Source of the DNA: an uncultured Flavobacteriaceae bacterium
Lineage (GTDB): Bacteria > Bacteroidota > Bacteroidia > Flavobacteriales > Flavobacteriaceae
Reading direction: 5' to 3'
Assembly (NCBI GenBank): GCA_905181625.1
Contig: CAJIYJ010000005.1
Location: forward strand, 248,001-312,000
Length of the DNA stretch: 64,000 nucleotides
The translations under genes and the position numbers were made by a program. The notes below the pieces were generated by a model. It had not been told where the DNA came from. It made no database searches and saw only the letters and a program-made list of their open reading frames with translations. The stretch's first letter is position 1, and the number at the start of each line of letters is the position of its first letter. This document shows positions 15,844 through 24,950 of this stretch, piece after piece.

Positions 15844-17640
15844 CTAATCATTAAGTTTTAAAACAGCCATAAAAGCTTCTTGCGGAATTTCAACATTACC
15901 TATTTGACGCATTTTTTTCTTTCCTTTTTTTTGTTTTTCTAGAAGCTTTCTCTTTCTAGAAATATCCCCACCATAACATTTTGCAGTAACATCTTTCCTA
16001 AGAGCCTTGATGGTTTCTCTAGAAATTATTTTAGCGCCGATTGCCGCTTGAATAGGAATGTCAAATTGTTGTCTAGGAATTAATTCACGAAGTTTTTCGC
16101 ACATTTTTTTACCGATAGTATAGGCGCTGTCAAAATGAATTAAAGCGGAAAGCGCATCAACAGAACTTCCGTTTAAAAGAAGATCTACTTTTACAAGCTT
16201 AGATTTTCTTAATCCAATAGGAGAGTAATCAAAGGAGGCGTAGCCCTTAGAAACAGTCTTAAGACGGTCGTAAAAATCAAAAACAATTTCCGCAAGAGGC
16301 ATGTCAAAAAGCAGCTCCACTCTTTGGGTGGTCAAGTAAGTCTGGTTTTGTATAACCCCTCTTTTTTCAATACACAAACTCATCACATTGCCAACATAAT
16401 CAGATTTAGTGATAATAGCAGCCTTGATATAAGGCTCTTCAACACGGTCCAAACTACTAGGGTCAGGAAGATCAGAAGGGTTGTTAACCAGAATACTTTG
16501 CTCAGGATTTTTTCTGGTAAAAGCCTGGTAAGACACATTAGGAACAGTTGTTATGACAGACATATTAAACTCTCTTTCTAGTCGCTCTTGAATAATTTCT
16601 AAATGAAGCATTCCTAAGAAGCCACATCTAAACCCAAATCCTAAAGCGGAAGAGCTTTCGGGTGTAAAAACTAAGGACGCATCATTTAACTGAAGTTTTT
16701 CCATAGAAGAGCGCAGCTCCTCAAACTCTTCTGTGTCAACAGGGTAAATTCCTGCAAAAACCATTGGCTTAACCTCTTCAAACCCAGCAATCCCGTCTAT
16801 TTGCGTCGAATCGACATCTATTATCGTGTCTCCTACCTTAACCTCTTTGGCGTTTTTGATTCCGGTTATTAGATAGCCAACATCTCCTGCCTCGACAGAC
16901 TCTTTAGGGGTTTGGGTTAGGTTTAAGGTGCCAACCTCATCAACTCTGTAAGTTTTTTGAGTAGCCAAAAACTTAACAGACTGCCCTTTCTTTATCTTTC
17001 CAGAGAAGACCCTGAAATACGTTTCAACGCCCCTGTAGGGGTTGTAAACGGAGTCAAAAATTAAAGCTCTTAACGGAGCATTGCTGTCTGACTTAGGTGC
17101 GGGAATAACATTAATTATGGCATTTAAAATCTCTTCTATTCCTAAGCCGGTTTTGGCGGAGGCGTGGAGAATCTCTTCTTTTTCACAGCCCAACAAATCT
17201 ATAATATCATCACTTACTTCTTCGGGGTTTGCAGAAGGAAGGTCAACTTTATTTAAAACAGGGATTATTTCCAGATCATTTTCTAAAGCTAAATATAGGT
17301 TAGAAATCGTTTGCGCCTGAATACTTTGCGCGGCATCAACAACAAGAAGAGCTCCTTCGCAAGCGGCAATAGACCTGGAAACTTCATAAGAAAAATCAAC
17401 ATGGCCCGGAGTGTCAATTAAATTCAAAACATAATCTTCCCCCCCCTTAGAGTAGTTCATTTGAATAGCATGAGACTTTATGGTAATTCCTCTTTCTCTT
17501 TCAATATCCATGTTGTCCAACAACTGGTCTTGTTTTTCCCTAGAACTAACTGCGCCGGTGAAATCTAGAAGCCTATCTGCAAGAGTGCTTTTACCATGGT
17601 CAATATGGGCAATAATACAGAAATTTCTAATAGAGCTCAT
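15844..17640 (-). CDS. lepA: Elongation factor 4 (LepA)
   Basis: LepA is a ribosome-bound GTPase that affects translation initiation and back-translocation. The 598 residues match the family closely. GTPase motifs are present in order: [14 protein letters not shown] (G1) at residues 10-23, DTPGH (G3) near 77-81, and NKVDLP (G4) near 131-136. The C terminus holds the LepA-specific domain ending [23 protein letters not shown]. It diverges from the dus gene across 93 bp, with TATCTTTG (complement of 17660-17667) as candidate -7 box. Confidence 0.98.
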   Translation of the reverse strand: MSSIRNFCIIAHIDHGKSTLADRLLDFTGAVSSREKQDQLLDNMDIERERGITIKSHAIQMNYSKGGEDYVLNLIDTPGHVDFSYEVSRSIAACEGALLVVDAAQSIQAQTISNLYLALENDLEIIPVLNKVDLPSANPEEVSDDIIDLLGCEKEEILHASAKTGLGIEEILNAIINVIPAPKSDSNAPLRALIFDSVYNPYRGVETYFRVFSGKIKKGQSVKFLATQKTYRVDEVGTLNLTQTPKESVEAGDVGYLITGIKNAKEVKVGDTIIDVDSTQIDGIAGFEEVKPMVFAGIYPVDTEEFEELRSSMEKLQLNDASLVFTPESSSALGFGFRCGFLGMLHLEIIQERLEREFNMSVITTVPNVSYQAFTRKNPEQSILVNNPSDLPDPSSLDRVEEPYIKAAIITKSDYVGNVMSLCIEKRGVIQNQTYLTTQRVELLFDMPLAEIVFDFYDRLKTVSKGYASFDYSPIGLRKSKLVKVDLLLNGSSVDALSALIHFDSAYTIGKKMCEKLRELIPRQQFDIPIQAAIGAKIISRETIKALRKDVTAKCYGGDISRKRKLLEKQKKGKKKMRQIGNVEIPQEAFMAVLKLND

Positions 17641-17659
17641 TTTGGCTTAAATTTAACCA

Positions 17660-17667
17660 CAAAGATA
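17660..17667 (-). promoter_or_regulatory. Putative -7 box for lepA
   Basis: On the minus strand this reads TATCTTTG, a match to TAnnTTTG, 20 bases upstream of the lepA ATG. No clear -33 TTG is seen at standard spacing. Confidence 0.4.
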
Positions 17668-17705
17668 ACTCAATTAATGTTCAGCGACTATATAGATTAA
17701 TATTT

Positions 17706-17713
17706 TACTTTTG
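17706..17713 (+). promoter_or_regulatory. Putative -7 box for the dus gene
   Basis: TACTTTTG matches TAnnTTTG and ends 20 bases before the TTG start of the dus gene; together with the lepA box it makes a compact divergent promoter. Confidence 0.4.
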
Positions 17714-17733
17714 CAATAAATTATAATATACTT

Positions 17734-18729
17734 TTGGTTAAAATAGGTGACATAGAACTCGGAAATTTTCCTCTTTTACTCGCTCCAATGGAAGACGTTA
17801 GCGACCCTCCCTTTAGAGCCTTATGTAAAGAGCAGGGAGCGGATGTGGTTTATACGGAGTTTATTTCTAGCGAAGGGCTTATAAGAAGCGCTCAAAAAAG
17901 CGTTATGAAGCTGGATATTTTTGAGAAAGAAAGACCAGTAGGAATTCAGATCTTTGGAGCAAACCTAGACTCCATGCTTCAGTCTGTAGAAATTGTGGAA
18001 TCTGTTAAACCAGACATTATTGACATTAACTTTGGGTGTCCAGTAAAAAAAGTAGTTTCTAAAGGAGCGGGAGCAGGGATTTTAAAAGACATAGACCTTA
18101 TGGTCAGCTTAACCAAAGAAATGTGTAAACGAACGAACCTTCCAATCACCATTAAAACAAGATTAGGCTGGGACGAAAATTCCATTAAAATTGTTGAGGT
18201 TGCAGAAAGGCTACAAGATGTTGGCGCAAAAGCTATTTCTATTCACGGAAGAACAAGGGCTCAAATGTATAAAGGAAATGCAGATTGGACTCAAATAAGA
18301 GAGGTTAAAAATAACCAAAGAATGTTCATCCCTGTTTTTGGAAACGGAGATGTTAACAGCCCTGAAAGAGCGAGGGTTATGAGAGATGAGTACGGCCTAG
18401 ATGGTGCAATGATCGGAAGAGCAAGCATAGGAAACCCCTGGTTTTTTAAAGAAGTAAAGCAATATTTAAAAAATGGCGAAACACTAGACCCGCCGACAAT
18501 AGACGAAAGAATAATAACAGCGAAAAGACATTTAGAAATGTCTGTTAAATGGAAAGGAGAAAGGCTGGGACTGTTAGAAACTCGAAGACATTATTCAAAT
18601 TATTTTAAAGGAATCCCCGACTTTAAACCCTATAGAACAAGGCTTGTTACGTCAGACACTTTAGAAGAGATAATGGAAGTTTTTCGAGAGTTAGAAAACA
18701 AGAAAGAGGCCTTTATTGTAACAGTTTGA
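17734..18729 (+). CDS. dusB: tRNA-dihydrouridine synthase (DusB type)
   Basis: This flavoenzyme reduces specific uridines in tRNA to dihydrouridine. The 331-residue chain has LLLAPMEDVSDPPFRALC near the N terminus, the conserved INFGCPVKKVVSKGAGAGI block with the catalytic cysteine near residue 100, KTRLGW, ISIHGRTRAQMYKG and the phosphate-binding DGAMIGRASIGNPW, all typical of FMN-dependent Dus enzymes. The start is TTG at 17734; no in-frame ATG precedes the conserved N-terminus. Its 3' end overlaps the convergent permease gene by 17 bases. The choice of DusB over other Dus classes is by resemblance. Confidence 0.92.
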   Translation: MVKIGDIELGNFPLLLAPMEDVSDPPFRALCKEQGADVVYTEFISSEGLIRSAQKSVMKLDIFEKERPVGIQIFGANLDSMLQSVEIVESVKPDIIDINFGCPVKKVVSKGAGAGILKDIDLMVSLTKEMCKRTNLPITIKTRLGWDENSIKIVEVAERLQDVGAKAISIHGRTRAQMYKGNADWTQIREVKNNQRMFIPVFGNGDVNSPERARVMRDEYGLDGAMIGRASIGNPWFFKEVKQYLKNGETLDPPTIDERIITAKRHLEMSVKWKGERLGLLETRRHYSNYFKGIPDFKPYRTRLVTSDTLEEIMEVFRELENKKEAFIVTV

Positions 18730-19915
18730 TTTTTTTAGTTGCAAGGGAAGCTAAATAAGATCCTGCGGCACCCACAAACAAAAGCCACCCAACGACTAAA
18801 AAAAAGTTTGTTGAATCAAACGAAACCGGATAAGGGATTGAAGTGCCAGAGAGAAGAATTAAATCAAAAGCTTCTTGAACATAAACAACGAAACAGCCAA
18901 GGGCCAAACCAAATAATCCTCCAGAATATGACAACAACAAGCCGTGTTTAAAAAACACGTTTTGCACTTGGAGTTTTGTAGCTCCAACTTTATAAAGAGT
19001 TCTAATATTTTTTTGCTTTTCTATAATCATAATAATAACAGCTCCAACAGTATTAAACATTGCTACAATTAAAATCAAGCTCATCAGAAGATTTAAAATA
19101 AGCCCTTCTGTTTTTATCATTTTATAATAGGTTTCATTGAGTTGCTCACGAGTCTTTACTACAAAGTCTTCGCCAACTATAGAAAAAATTTTTTCAGACA
19201 AGTCTAGGTTATCAATATTATTGTTTGCCTTAATCAAAACCCCCGAAACAAACCCCTCTTTAAGGCTGAGCAGTTTTCTGGCAGAACCTAAAGAGGTGAA
19301 AACGTTTTTTTGATCTGTTTCATCTCCAGACTGAAAAATTCCAGTAGGCATAAAAAACATTGAATCGAAAGGGCTTTTTAAAACAGAAGACCTCTTTCCA
19401 ATAGAAGGCACAAGAACATTAAGGCCGCCATCGTAGTTAAAAAGACCTAAGTTTAAATTGTCAGCAATTGTAGCGCTAACAACCACGTCGTTTAAATCTT
19501 GGGACACCCACCTTCCCATGACAAGAACGCTGTCAATCTCCACCACAGAACTAAAGGCCTGGTCTAGGCCGGTTAAAAATCCATAACTATTTTTGTCTTC
19601 ATTGTTTAAAAGAACTTTTTCCTCAATAATTTGTGACAAATGGCTAACCCCGAAAAGTTTAACAATCTTTTCAACAGGCAGTGAGGTTATATTAAAGTGT
19701 TTTTCTTTTAAATGAGAAATTTTAATGTCAGGGTCAAAAGATTTTGAATAGTTTAGACCAAAATCTTTAAGTCCAGAAAAAACAGACAAGACGACAAAAA
19801 ACGCACAAGTCGCAATAACCAAAACAAATGAAGCGACATGGCTGATTATATTTACAATATTCCAGCTGCTTTTAGAGAGAAAAAATCTTTTTGATATAAA
19901 AGAAGAAATGCTCAC
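18713..19915 (-). CDS. FtsX/LolCE-like ABC transporter permease
   Basis: This 400-residue permease has the FtsX plan: one membrane helix at about residues 25-48, a large extracytoplasmic domain (about 50-270), and three helices at about 275-300, 325-350 and 370-395. The N-terminal ISKRFFLSKSSWNIVNIIS resembles LolC/LolE of lipoprotein release systems. The ATPase partner is not in the window. The start abuts the rbfA stop with no spacer, so the two are likely one operon. A role in lipoprotein export is plausible for the family but not shown. Confidence 0.85.
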   Translation of the reverse strand: MSISSFISKRFFLSKSSWNIVNIISHVASFVLVIATCAFFVVLSVFSGLKDFGLNYSKSFDPDIKISHLKEKHFNITSLPVEKIVKLFGVSHLSQIIEEKVLLNNEDKNSYGFLTGLDQAFSSVVEIDSVLVMGRWVSQDLNDVVVSATIADNLNLGLFNYDGGLNVLVPSIGKRSSVLKSPFDSMFFMPTGIFQSGDETDQKNVFTSLGSARKLLSLKEGFVSGVLIKANNNIDNLDLSEKIFSIVGEDFVVKTREQLNETYYKMIKTEGLILNLLMSLILIVAMFNTVGAVIIMIIEKQKNIRTLYKVGATKLQVQNVFFKHGLLLSYSGGLFGLALGCFVVYVQEAFDLILLSGTSIPYPVSFDSTNFFLVVGWLLFVGAAGSYLASLATKKIKLLQ

Positions 19916-20308
19916 TTATAGTTTTTTTCTTTTCTCTAAAAGGTCTGTGTTTTTGATAGGGTCTTCTCCGCTTTTTAAAGCACTGTCGATTTTTTCAATA
20001 TAATCCAGAGAGTCGTCCAAGAAGAAAGAAAGTTCAGGAACTCGTCTAATTTGATTTTTGACCAACACCCCTAAAGAGTTTCTAATAGCGCCTCTACTTT
20101 CTTTAATTAACTCAAAAACCTCTTTTGAGGCTTTTACTGGAAAAACACTGACGTAAACTTTTGCAACAGAAAGATCAGGGGAGATTTTTACTTTAGTAAC
20201 AGAAGCAATAAGGGTGTTTTTCATAGAGTCCTTTAATAGCCGCTGTAAAATAGCAATAAGATCTTTTTGTAAAATACCAGATATTTTTTTTTGTCGTGTT
20301 GTTTCCAT
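19916..20308 (-). CDS. rbfA: Ribosome-binding factor A
   Basis: RbfA binds the 30S subunit and helps process 16S rRNA, especially in the cold. The 130-residue protein starts METTRQKKISGILQKDLIAILQ and contains the KH-like core VTKVKISPDLSVAKVYVSVFP and the loop RRVPELSFFLDDSLDYIEKID, both family hallmarks. It starts 5 bases after pyk and abuts the downstream FtsX-type permease gene, so all three should share a transcript. Confidence 0.93.
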   Translation of the reverse strand: METTRQKKISGILQKDLIAILQRLLKDSMKNTLIASVTKVKISPDLSVAKVYVSVFPVKASKEVFELIKESRGAIRNSLGVLVKNQIRRVPELSFFLDDSLDYIEKIDSALKSGEDPIKNTDLLEKRKKL

Positions 20309-20313
20309 TTTCT

Positions 20314-21738
20314 TTAGATTTTAGAAATACGAAGCGTATTTACTTCGCCTTTTGCCGCAATAGGCATGGCAGATAAATTGATAACAAGATCATTTCTTTT
20401 TACAAAACCATTAGTTCTGGCGAGCTCATTAACCTCATCAATTGTACTGTCGGTACTGACAAAGTTGTCATAAAACAATCCTTTAACTCCCCAAAGTAAA
20501 TTTAACTGAGAGAGAATTCTTTTGTTTGAAGTAAAGACAAGAATCATTGAACTTGGTCTCCAAGATGAAATTTGCCAACCAGTATATCCGCTATTGGTTA
20601 GAGTACATATGGCAGAAGCATTGATTTCGTTCGCGATACTAGCGGCATGAAAGCAAATAGATTTAGTTAAAAGTCTTTTGGCCTTTACACTAGGCAAATC
20701 AAAAGGACTTTTTATTAACGGAGAGTCTTCAACTCGTCTAATGATTTTTTCCACAGTATTAACCACTTCAACAGGGAATTGTCCAACAGAAGTTTCTCCA
20801 GACAGCATCACCGCGTCGGCCCCATCCATAACAGAATTTGCCACATCGTTCACCTCTGCTCTTGAAGGGGTAAGGCTATCAATCATGGATTCCATCATTT
20901 GAGTAGCAATAATAATAGGTTTTCTTGCTTTTTTTGATTTGGAGACTAAAAGTTTTTGATTTAAAGGAACCTCTTCTGCCGGGATCTCAAGCCCCAAATC
21001 TCCTCTTGCAACCATGATTCCGTCAGCCGCTAGAATTATTTCATCCATATTAGCAATCGCCTCGGGCTTTTCAATTTTAGCTATTATAGGAATTTTATCA
21101 CTAGAAGCACTTTTTATTAATCTTTGTAAGATAGCAATATCCTCTTTTGACCTAACAAAAGATAAAGCAATCCAATCAAAGCCCTTTTTGACAGCAAACA
21201 GCGCATCTTCTTTATCTTTTTCTGTTAACGCAGGCAAAGAAATATTGGTGTTAGGCAAATTAACCCCCTTTCGGGATTCAAGAGCTCCGCCTTGCAAGAC
21301 CTTAGCATGAACCAAGTCTTTTTTGTTTGTTTTTAGCACCTTAAAAATAAGCTTCCCGTCGTTAATTAGAATTTTCTCATCTACAGCAACATCTTTAGGA
21401 AAGTCCAAGTAGTTTATTGAAACGCATTTTGCGTCTCCCTCACTTACGTATTTAGTTGTAATCTCAATAACATCTCCTTTTTTAACAAAAACGTTTTCTT
21501 TAACAGCTCCTAGTCGAATTTTTGGGCCTTGAAGATCCCCCAGAACAGAAGCATGAATATTTAGCTCCAAGCTAAGCTCCCGAATGTTTTTTACAGTTTC
21601 AGAGGTTTCAGCATAGTTGGCATGAGAAAAGTTAACCCTAAACACATCAACCCCAGCATTCATAAGTTTTTTCAACATAGGCCTTGCCGTAGAAGCGGGT
21701 CCCAGTGTCGCAACAATTTTAGTCTTATTAAATTTCAT
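20314..21738 (-). CDS. pyk: Pyruvate kinase
   Basis: Pyruvate kinase converts phosphoenolpyruvate and ADP into pyruvate and ATP at the end of glycolysis. The 474-residue chain shows KIVATLGPAS at the start, FRVNFSHANY, the catalytic stretch IPIIAKIEKPEAIANMDEI with the active lysine, MVARGDLGLEIP and ATQMMESMIDSLTPSRAEVNDVANSVMDG. The start codon overlaps the stop of the IPExxxVDY gene by one base (TAATG), a coupling conserved in Flavobacteriia. rbfA follows after five bases. Confidence 0.97.
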   Translation of the reverse strand: MKFNKTKIVATLGPASTARPMLKKLMNAGVDVFRVNFSHANYAETSETVKNIRELSLELNIHASVLGDLQGPKIRLGAVKENVFVKKGDVIEITTKYVSEGDAKCVSINYLDFPKDVAVDEKILINDGKLIFKVLKTNKKDLVHAKVLQGGALESRKGVNLPNTNISLPALTEKDKEDALFAVKKGFDWIALSFVRSKEDIAILQRLIKSASSDKIPIIAKIEKPEAIANMDEIILAADGIMVARGDLGLEIPAEEVPLNQKLLVSKSKKARKPIIIATQMMESMIDSLTPSRAEVNDVANSVMDGADAVMLSGETSVGQFPVEVVNTVEKIIRRVEDSPLIKSPFDLPSVKAKRLLTKSICFHAASIANEINASAICTLTNSGYTGWQISSWRPSSMILVFTSNKRILSQLNLLWGVKGLFYDNFVSTDSTIDEVNELARTNGFVKRNDLVINLSAMPIAAKGEVNTLRISKI

Positions 21739-22205
21739 TAATCAACAATTAAATTATTTTTAGATTTTAATTTTTTGGAAGGAATTTTTTGCAAAGAAAC
21801 CAGCCCTGAAATAAGCTTAAAATTTCCTTCGTAATTTTTTAGCAAACTTTTTTCTCCAGAGTATTTTAAAAGGTAATCAGCCCTTGGAACCTCTGGCAAT
21901 AAAAAACTTTTATTTGTTTCGTCTTTAAAAAGCAAAGTCGAAGCAGCGTTAACCTTTTCTTTTTTATAGGAGTTAGAATATAGCCATAAATTAAAAGCGC
22001 CCTCCTTATCTTCATGTTTATAAACCATAAAATGTGCATCAGACTTCTTGAAATTTAAATCAGACTTAGATCTTTTAAAAGAAAAATTCAATTTTTGGTT
22101 TAACGAAAAAGCCAGTTCAAACGCTTCAGACGAACTATAAATAGCATAAATCTGATTAAAATCTTCCAGCTCACTATATGACAAAACATGATTAGACACA
22201 GTCAA
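21738..22205 (-). CDS. IPExxxVDY-family protein
   Basis: This 155-residue protein of unknown function is a known Bacteroidetes-specific family named after a short motif, seen here in the variant LPEVPRADY at about residues 112-120. It begins SNHVLSYSELEDFNQIYAIYSS and ends in a basic tail KKLKSKNN. The likely start is TTG at 22205 or GTG two codons later; no ATG fits. It sits in its typical place directly upstream of pyk, sharing one base with it, but is separated from fabF by only 43 bases with no rnc gene between. Confidence 0.82.
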   Translation of the reverse strand: MTVSNHVLSYSELEDFNQIYAIYSSSEAFELAFSLNQKLNFSFKRSKSDLNFKKSDAHFMVYKHEDKEGAFNLWLYSNSYKKEKVNAASTLLFKDETNKSFLLPEVPRADYLLKYSGEKSLLKNYEGNFKLISGLVSLQKIPSKKLKSKNNLIVD

Positions 22206-22248
22206 AGATACAATTAGTATGCGCTAAGAAAGAATATTAAAGAAAGAA

Positions 22249-23502
22249 TTAACCTTGAAACCTCTTAAAAAGGACACAAGCGTTATGCCCTCCAAAGCCA
22301 AAAGTGTTACTCATAGCGACATCTATTTTCCTTTTTTGAGGTTTATTAAAAGTGAAGTTTATTTTATCGTCAATAGCCTCATCCTTAGTTTTATAATTTA
22401 TAGTAGGCGGAATAATTCCGTTTTTAATTGAAAGAATAGAAGAAATAGCTTCTACAGCCCCTGCAGCCCCTAATAAATGCCCAGTCATTGATTTAGTTGA
22501 GTTTATGTTCATAGAATATAGGTGGTTTCCAAAAACTTTATGTAATGCATTTGTTTCGGCAACATCTCCAAGAGGGGTAGAAGTTCCATGCATATTAATC
22601 GTATCAACTTCTTTTAAATCTATTCGAGCATCTCTTAAGCAGTTTTCCATAACCTTGATCGCCCCAATTCCTTCGGGATGTGGTGCGGTCATGTGATGGG
22701 CATCAGCAGAAAGCCCTCCGCCAACAAGCTCCGCATAAATCTTTGCTCCTCTTTTCACAGCGTGTTCAAGATCTTCTAAAATCAAACACCCCGATCCTTC
22801 CCCTAAAACAAACCCATCTCTATCCTTATCAAAAGGACGAGAAGCAGATTTAGGATCGTCGTTCCTTGTAGAAAGCGCATGAAGCGCATTAAAACCTCCG
22901 ATACCTGCAATAGTTACGCCAGCTTCTGATCCCCCAGAGACAATAACGTCAGCATAACCTAAACGAATATAGTTCAAACTGTCAATTAGCGCATTTGCAG
23001 AAGAAGCGCAAGCAGAGACGGTAGCAAAATTAGGCCCTCTAAATCCATGCCTAATAGAAATAATTCCAGGAGCGATATCAGGGATCATCTTAGGAATCAT
23101 AAAGGGATTAAATCTTGGCGTTCCGTTTCCTGCAGCAAAAGCAAGAACTTCATTTTGTAAAGTCTCTAAGCCTCCAATGCCAGCTCCCCAAATCACCCCA
23201 ACACGATCTTTATCTATTGTTTCTAGGTTAATTCGAGAATCTTTAATTGCCTCGTCTGAAGAGACAATAGCGTATTGCGCGAAGCGGTCCATTTTCCTGG
23301 AGAGCTTACGATCCATAAAATTTTCTGGATCAAAACCTTTAAGCTCACAAGCAAATTGTGTTTTGAAGTTAGAGGAGTCAAAATAAGTTATATCATTAGC
23401 TCCACTTTGGCCAGAAACAAGTCCTTGCCAGAATTCAGAAAGAGTGTTACCGATAGGCGTTAGTGCCCCTAAGCCGGTAACAACAACACGCCGCAATTTC
23501 AT
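22249..23502 (-). CDS. fabF: Beta-ketoacyl-ACP synthase II
   Basis: FabF elongates acyl-ACP with malonyl-ACP in type II fatty acid synthesis. The 417-residue thiolase-fold enzyme has the Cys-His-His triad: C165 in TVSACASSAN, H305 in NMHGTSTPLGD and H342 in GHLLGAAGAVE. It starts six bases after acpP and belongs to the same operon; pairing the carrier protein with its condensing enzyme is standard. Confidence 0.97.
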   Translation of the reverse strand: MKLRRVVVTGLGALTPIGNTLSEFWQGLVSGQSGANDITYFDSSNFKTQFACELKGFDPENFMDRKLSRKMDRFAQYAIVSSDEAIKDSRINLETIDKDRVGVIWGAGIGGLETLQNEVLAFAAGNGTPRFNPFMIPKMIPDIAPGIISIRHGFRGPNFATVSACASSANALIDSLNYIRLGYADVIVSGGSEAGVTIAGIGGFNALHALSTRNDDPKSASRPFDKDRDGFVLGEGSGCLILEDLEHAVKRGAKIYAELVGGGLSADAHHMTAPHPEGIGAIKVMENCLRDARIDLKEVDTINMHGTSTPLGDVAETNALHKVFGNHLYSMNINSTKSMTGHLLGAAGAVEAISSILSIKNGIIPPTINYKTKDEAIDDKINFTFNKPQKRKIDVAMSNTFGFGGHNACVLFKRFQG

Positions 23503-23508
23503 ATTTTT

Positions 23509-23742
23509 TTATTTTACGTCCTCAATATATTTTACCGCCTGACCTACAGTGGCAATTTTTTCAGCTTGATCATCAGGAATTTGAATATCAAACTCTCTTT
23601 CAAACTCCATAATTAATTCTACAGTATCTAGAGAGTCGGCACCTAGATCGTTAGTGAAACTTGCAGCAGAAACAACTTCGTTTTCGTCGACTCCTAGTTT
23701 GTCAACAATGATTGCAGTGACACGAGATGAAATATCAGACAT
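23509..23742 (-). CDS. acpP: Acyl carrier protein
   Basis: ACP carries growing acyl chains on a phosphopantetheine arm. The 77-residue acidic protein has the attachment serine S37 in [15 protein letters not shown] and the conserved C-terminal [10 protein letters not shown]. It is the first gene of the acpP-fabF-pyk unit and diverges from purN. Confidence 0.97.
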   Translation of the reverse strand: MSDISSRVTAIIVDKLGVDENEVVSAASFTNDLGADSLDTVELIMEFEREFDIQIPDDQAEKIATVGQAVKYIEDVK

Positions 23743-23766
23743 AATACTTTGGTTTTAAAGTTGCGA

Positions 23767-23774
23767 CAAAAATA
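23767..23774 (-). promoter_or_regulatory. Putative -7 box for acpP
   Basis: On the minus strand this reads TATTTTTG, a full match to TAnnTTTG, 24 bases upstream of the acpP ATG. No clear -33 element is visible. Confidence 0.4.
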
Positions 23775-23887
23775 AAAAACTTTACATTATATCACCTCTT
23801 TTTTATAAAAATTACAAAAAAAGATCGTTAGATAAAGTTGATTTAAGGTTTATAATTATGTTATTTTGCCATATAATAAACGTTTAA

Positions 23888-24475
23888 GTGAGTCATAAAA
23901 AACATAAAAAAGTAGTTTTATTTGCGTCAGGATCAGGATCTAATGTTCAAAAAATTTGTGAATATTTTCAAAATCATCAAATTATAAAAGTGACACACTT
24001 GTATTGTAACAGCTCAAAAGCGCGGGTTTTAGAAAAGGCGAAAGCATTTGGAATAGACTACACACTGTTCAATAAAGCAGAGCTGCTAGACAGCGACAAG
24101 GTTTTAGAAAATCTACTAAAAACCAGGCCAGATTTAATCGTTTTAGCGGGGTTTTTGTTGAAAATACCAAAAAAAATAACAGAGAAGTTTTCTAATAAAA
24201 TAATAAATATTCACCCCGCACTTCTTCCTAAATTTGGAGGAAGGGGAATGTTCGGAATCAACATTCACAAGGCTGTTATTGATAAAAAAGAAAAGAGAAC
24301 AGGAATAAGTATACATTATGTAAATGAAAAATATGATCAGGGAGCGAATATTTTTCAAAAAGAGATATCAGTGAAAGAAAGCGACACTCCGCAGACTCTT
24401 TCAAAAAGAGTTTTAAAAATAGAACACGAATACTTTTCTAAAACAATTGAGAAAATCCTAAATGGCGGAAAATAA
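23888..24475 (+). CDS. purN: Phosphoribosylglycinamide formyltransferase
   Basis: PurN transfers a formyl group from 10-formyl-THF to GAR in purine synthesis. The 195-residue chain begins with the nucleotide-binding block LFASGSGSNVQKI, and the catalytic trio is visible as N107 and H109 in INIHPALLPKFGG and D150 in KYDQGANIF. The start is GTG at 23888. It overlaps rnhA by 14 bases and leads a purN-rnhA-pfkB-purF cluster, so its operon also holds the first committed enzyme of the pathway. Confidence 0.94.
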   Translation: MSHKKHKKVVLFASGSGSNVQKICEYFQNHQIIKVTHLYCNSSKARVLEKAKAFGIDYTLFNKAELLDSDKVLENLLKTRPDLIVLAGFLLKIPKKITEKFSNKIINIHPALLPKFGGRGMFGINIHKAVIDKKEKRTGISIHYVNEKYDQGANIFQKEISVKESDTPQTLSKRVLKIEHEYFSKTIEKILNGGK

Positions 24476-24950
24476 AGAGATACACATATTTACAGACGGC
24501 TCTTCAAGGGGAAATCCAGGTCCGGGCGGCTATGGAATTGTTATGGAGGACAAGAGTTCGGGTTATGTAAAAGAATACTCAGAAGGGTTTAGAAAAACGA
24601 CAAACAACCGAATGGAGCTTTTGGCGGTAATAGAAGCGTTAAAAAAACTCAAAAAAGAGAACGCTCTGGTGATTGTTTTTACAGATTCAAAATACGTCGT
24701 AGATTCCGTTGAAAAAAAATGGGTTTTTACTTGGGAAAAAAACAATTTTAAAAAGAAAAAAAATATAGATTTGTGGCGTGATTTTTTAATAATATTTAGG
24801 AAGCACGCAGTCAGGTTTAAGTGGATAAAGGGGCACAATAATCATTCTCAAAATGAAAGGTGTGACCACTTAGCCTTTCAGGCCTCTAAAAAAGAAACAC
24901 TCCTTGTTGACAAGGCTTATGAAAATCAAGACAAAGTAAAATTATCATGA
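24462..24950 (+). CDS. rnhA: Ribonuclease HI
   Basis: RNase HI cleaves the RNA strand of RNA-DNA hybrids. The 162-residue protein carries the metal-binding DEDD residues D12 (FTDGSSRGNPG), E52 (NRMELLAV), D75 (FTDSKYV) and D135 (NERCDHLA), with H125 in the flexible loop. The basic handle region with repeated lysines (NNFKKKKN, about residues 94-101) is present. It overlaps purN by 14 bases and the kinase gene by 4 (ATGA). Confidence 0.95.
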   Translation: MAENKEIHIFTDGSSRGNPGPGGYGIVMEDKSSGYVKEYSEGFRKTTNNRMELLAVIEALKKLKKENALVIVFTDSKYVVDSVEKKWVFTWEKNNFKKKKNIDLWRDFLIIFRKHAVRFKWIKGHNNHSQNERCDHLAFQASKKETLLVDKAYENQDKVKLS

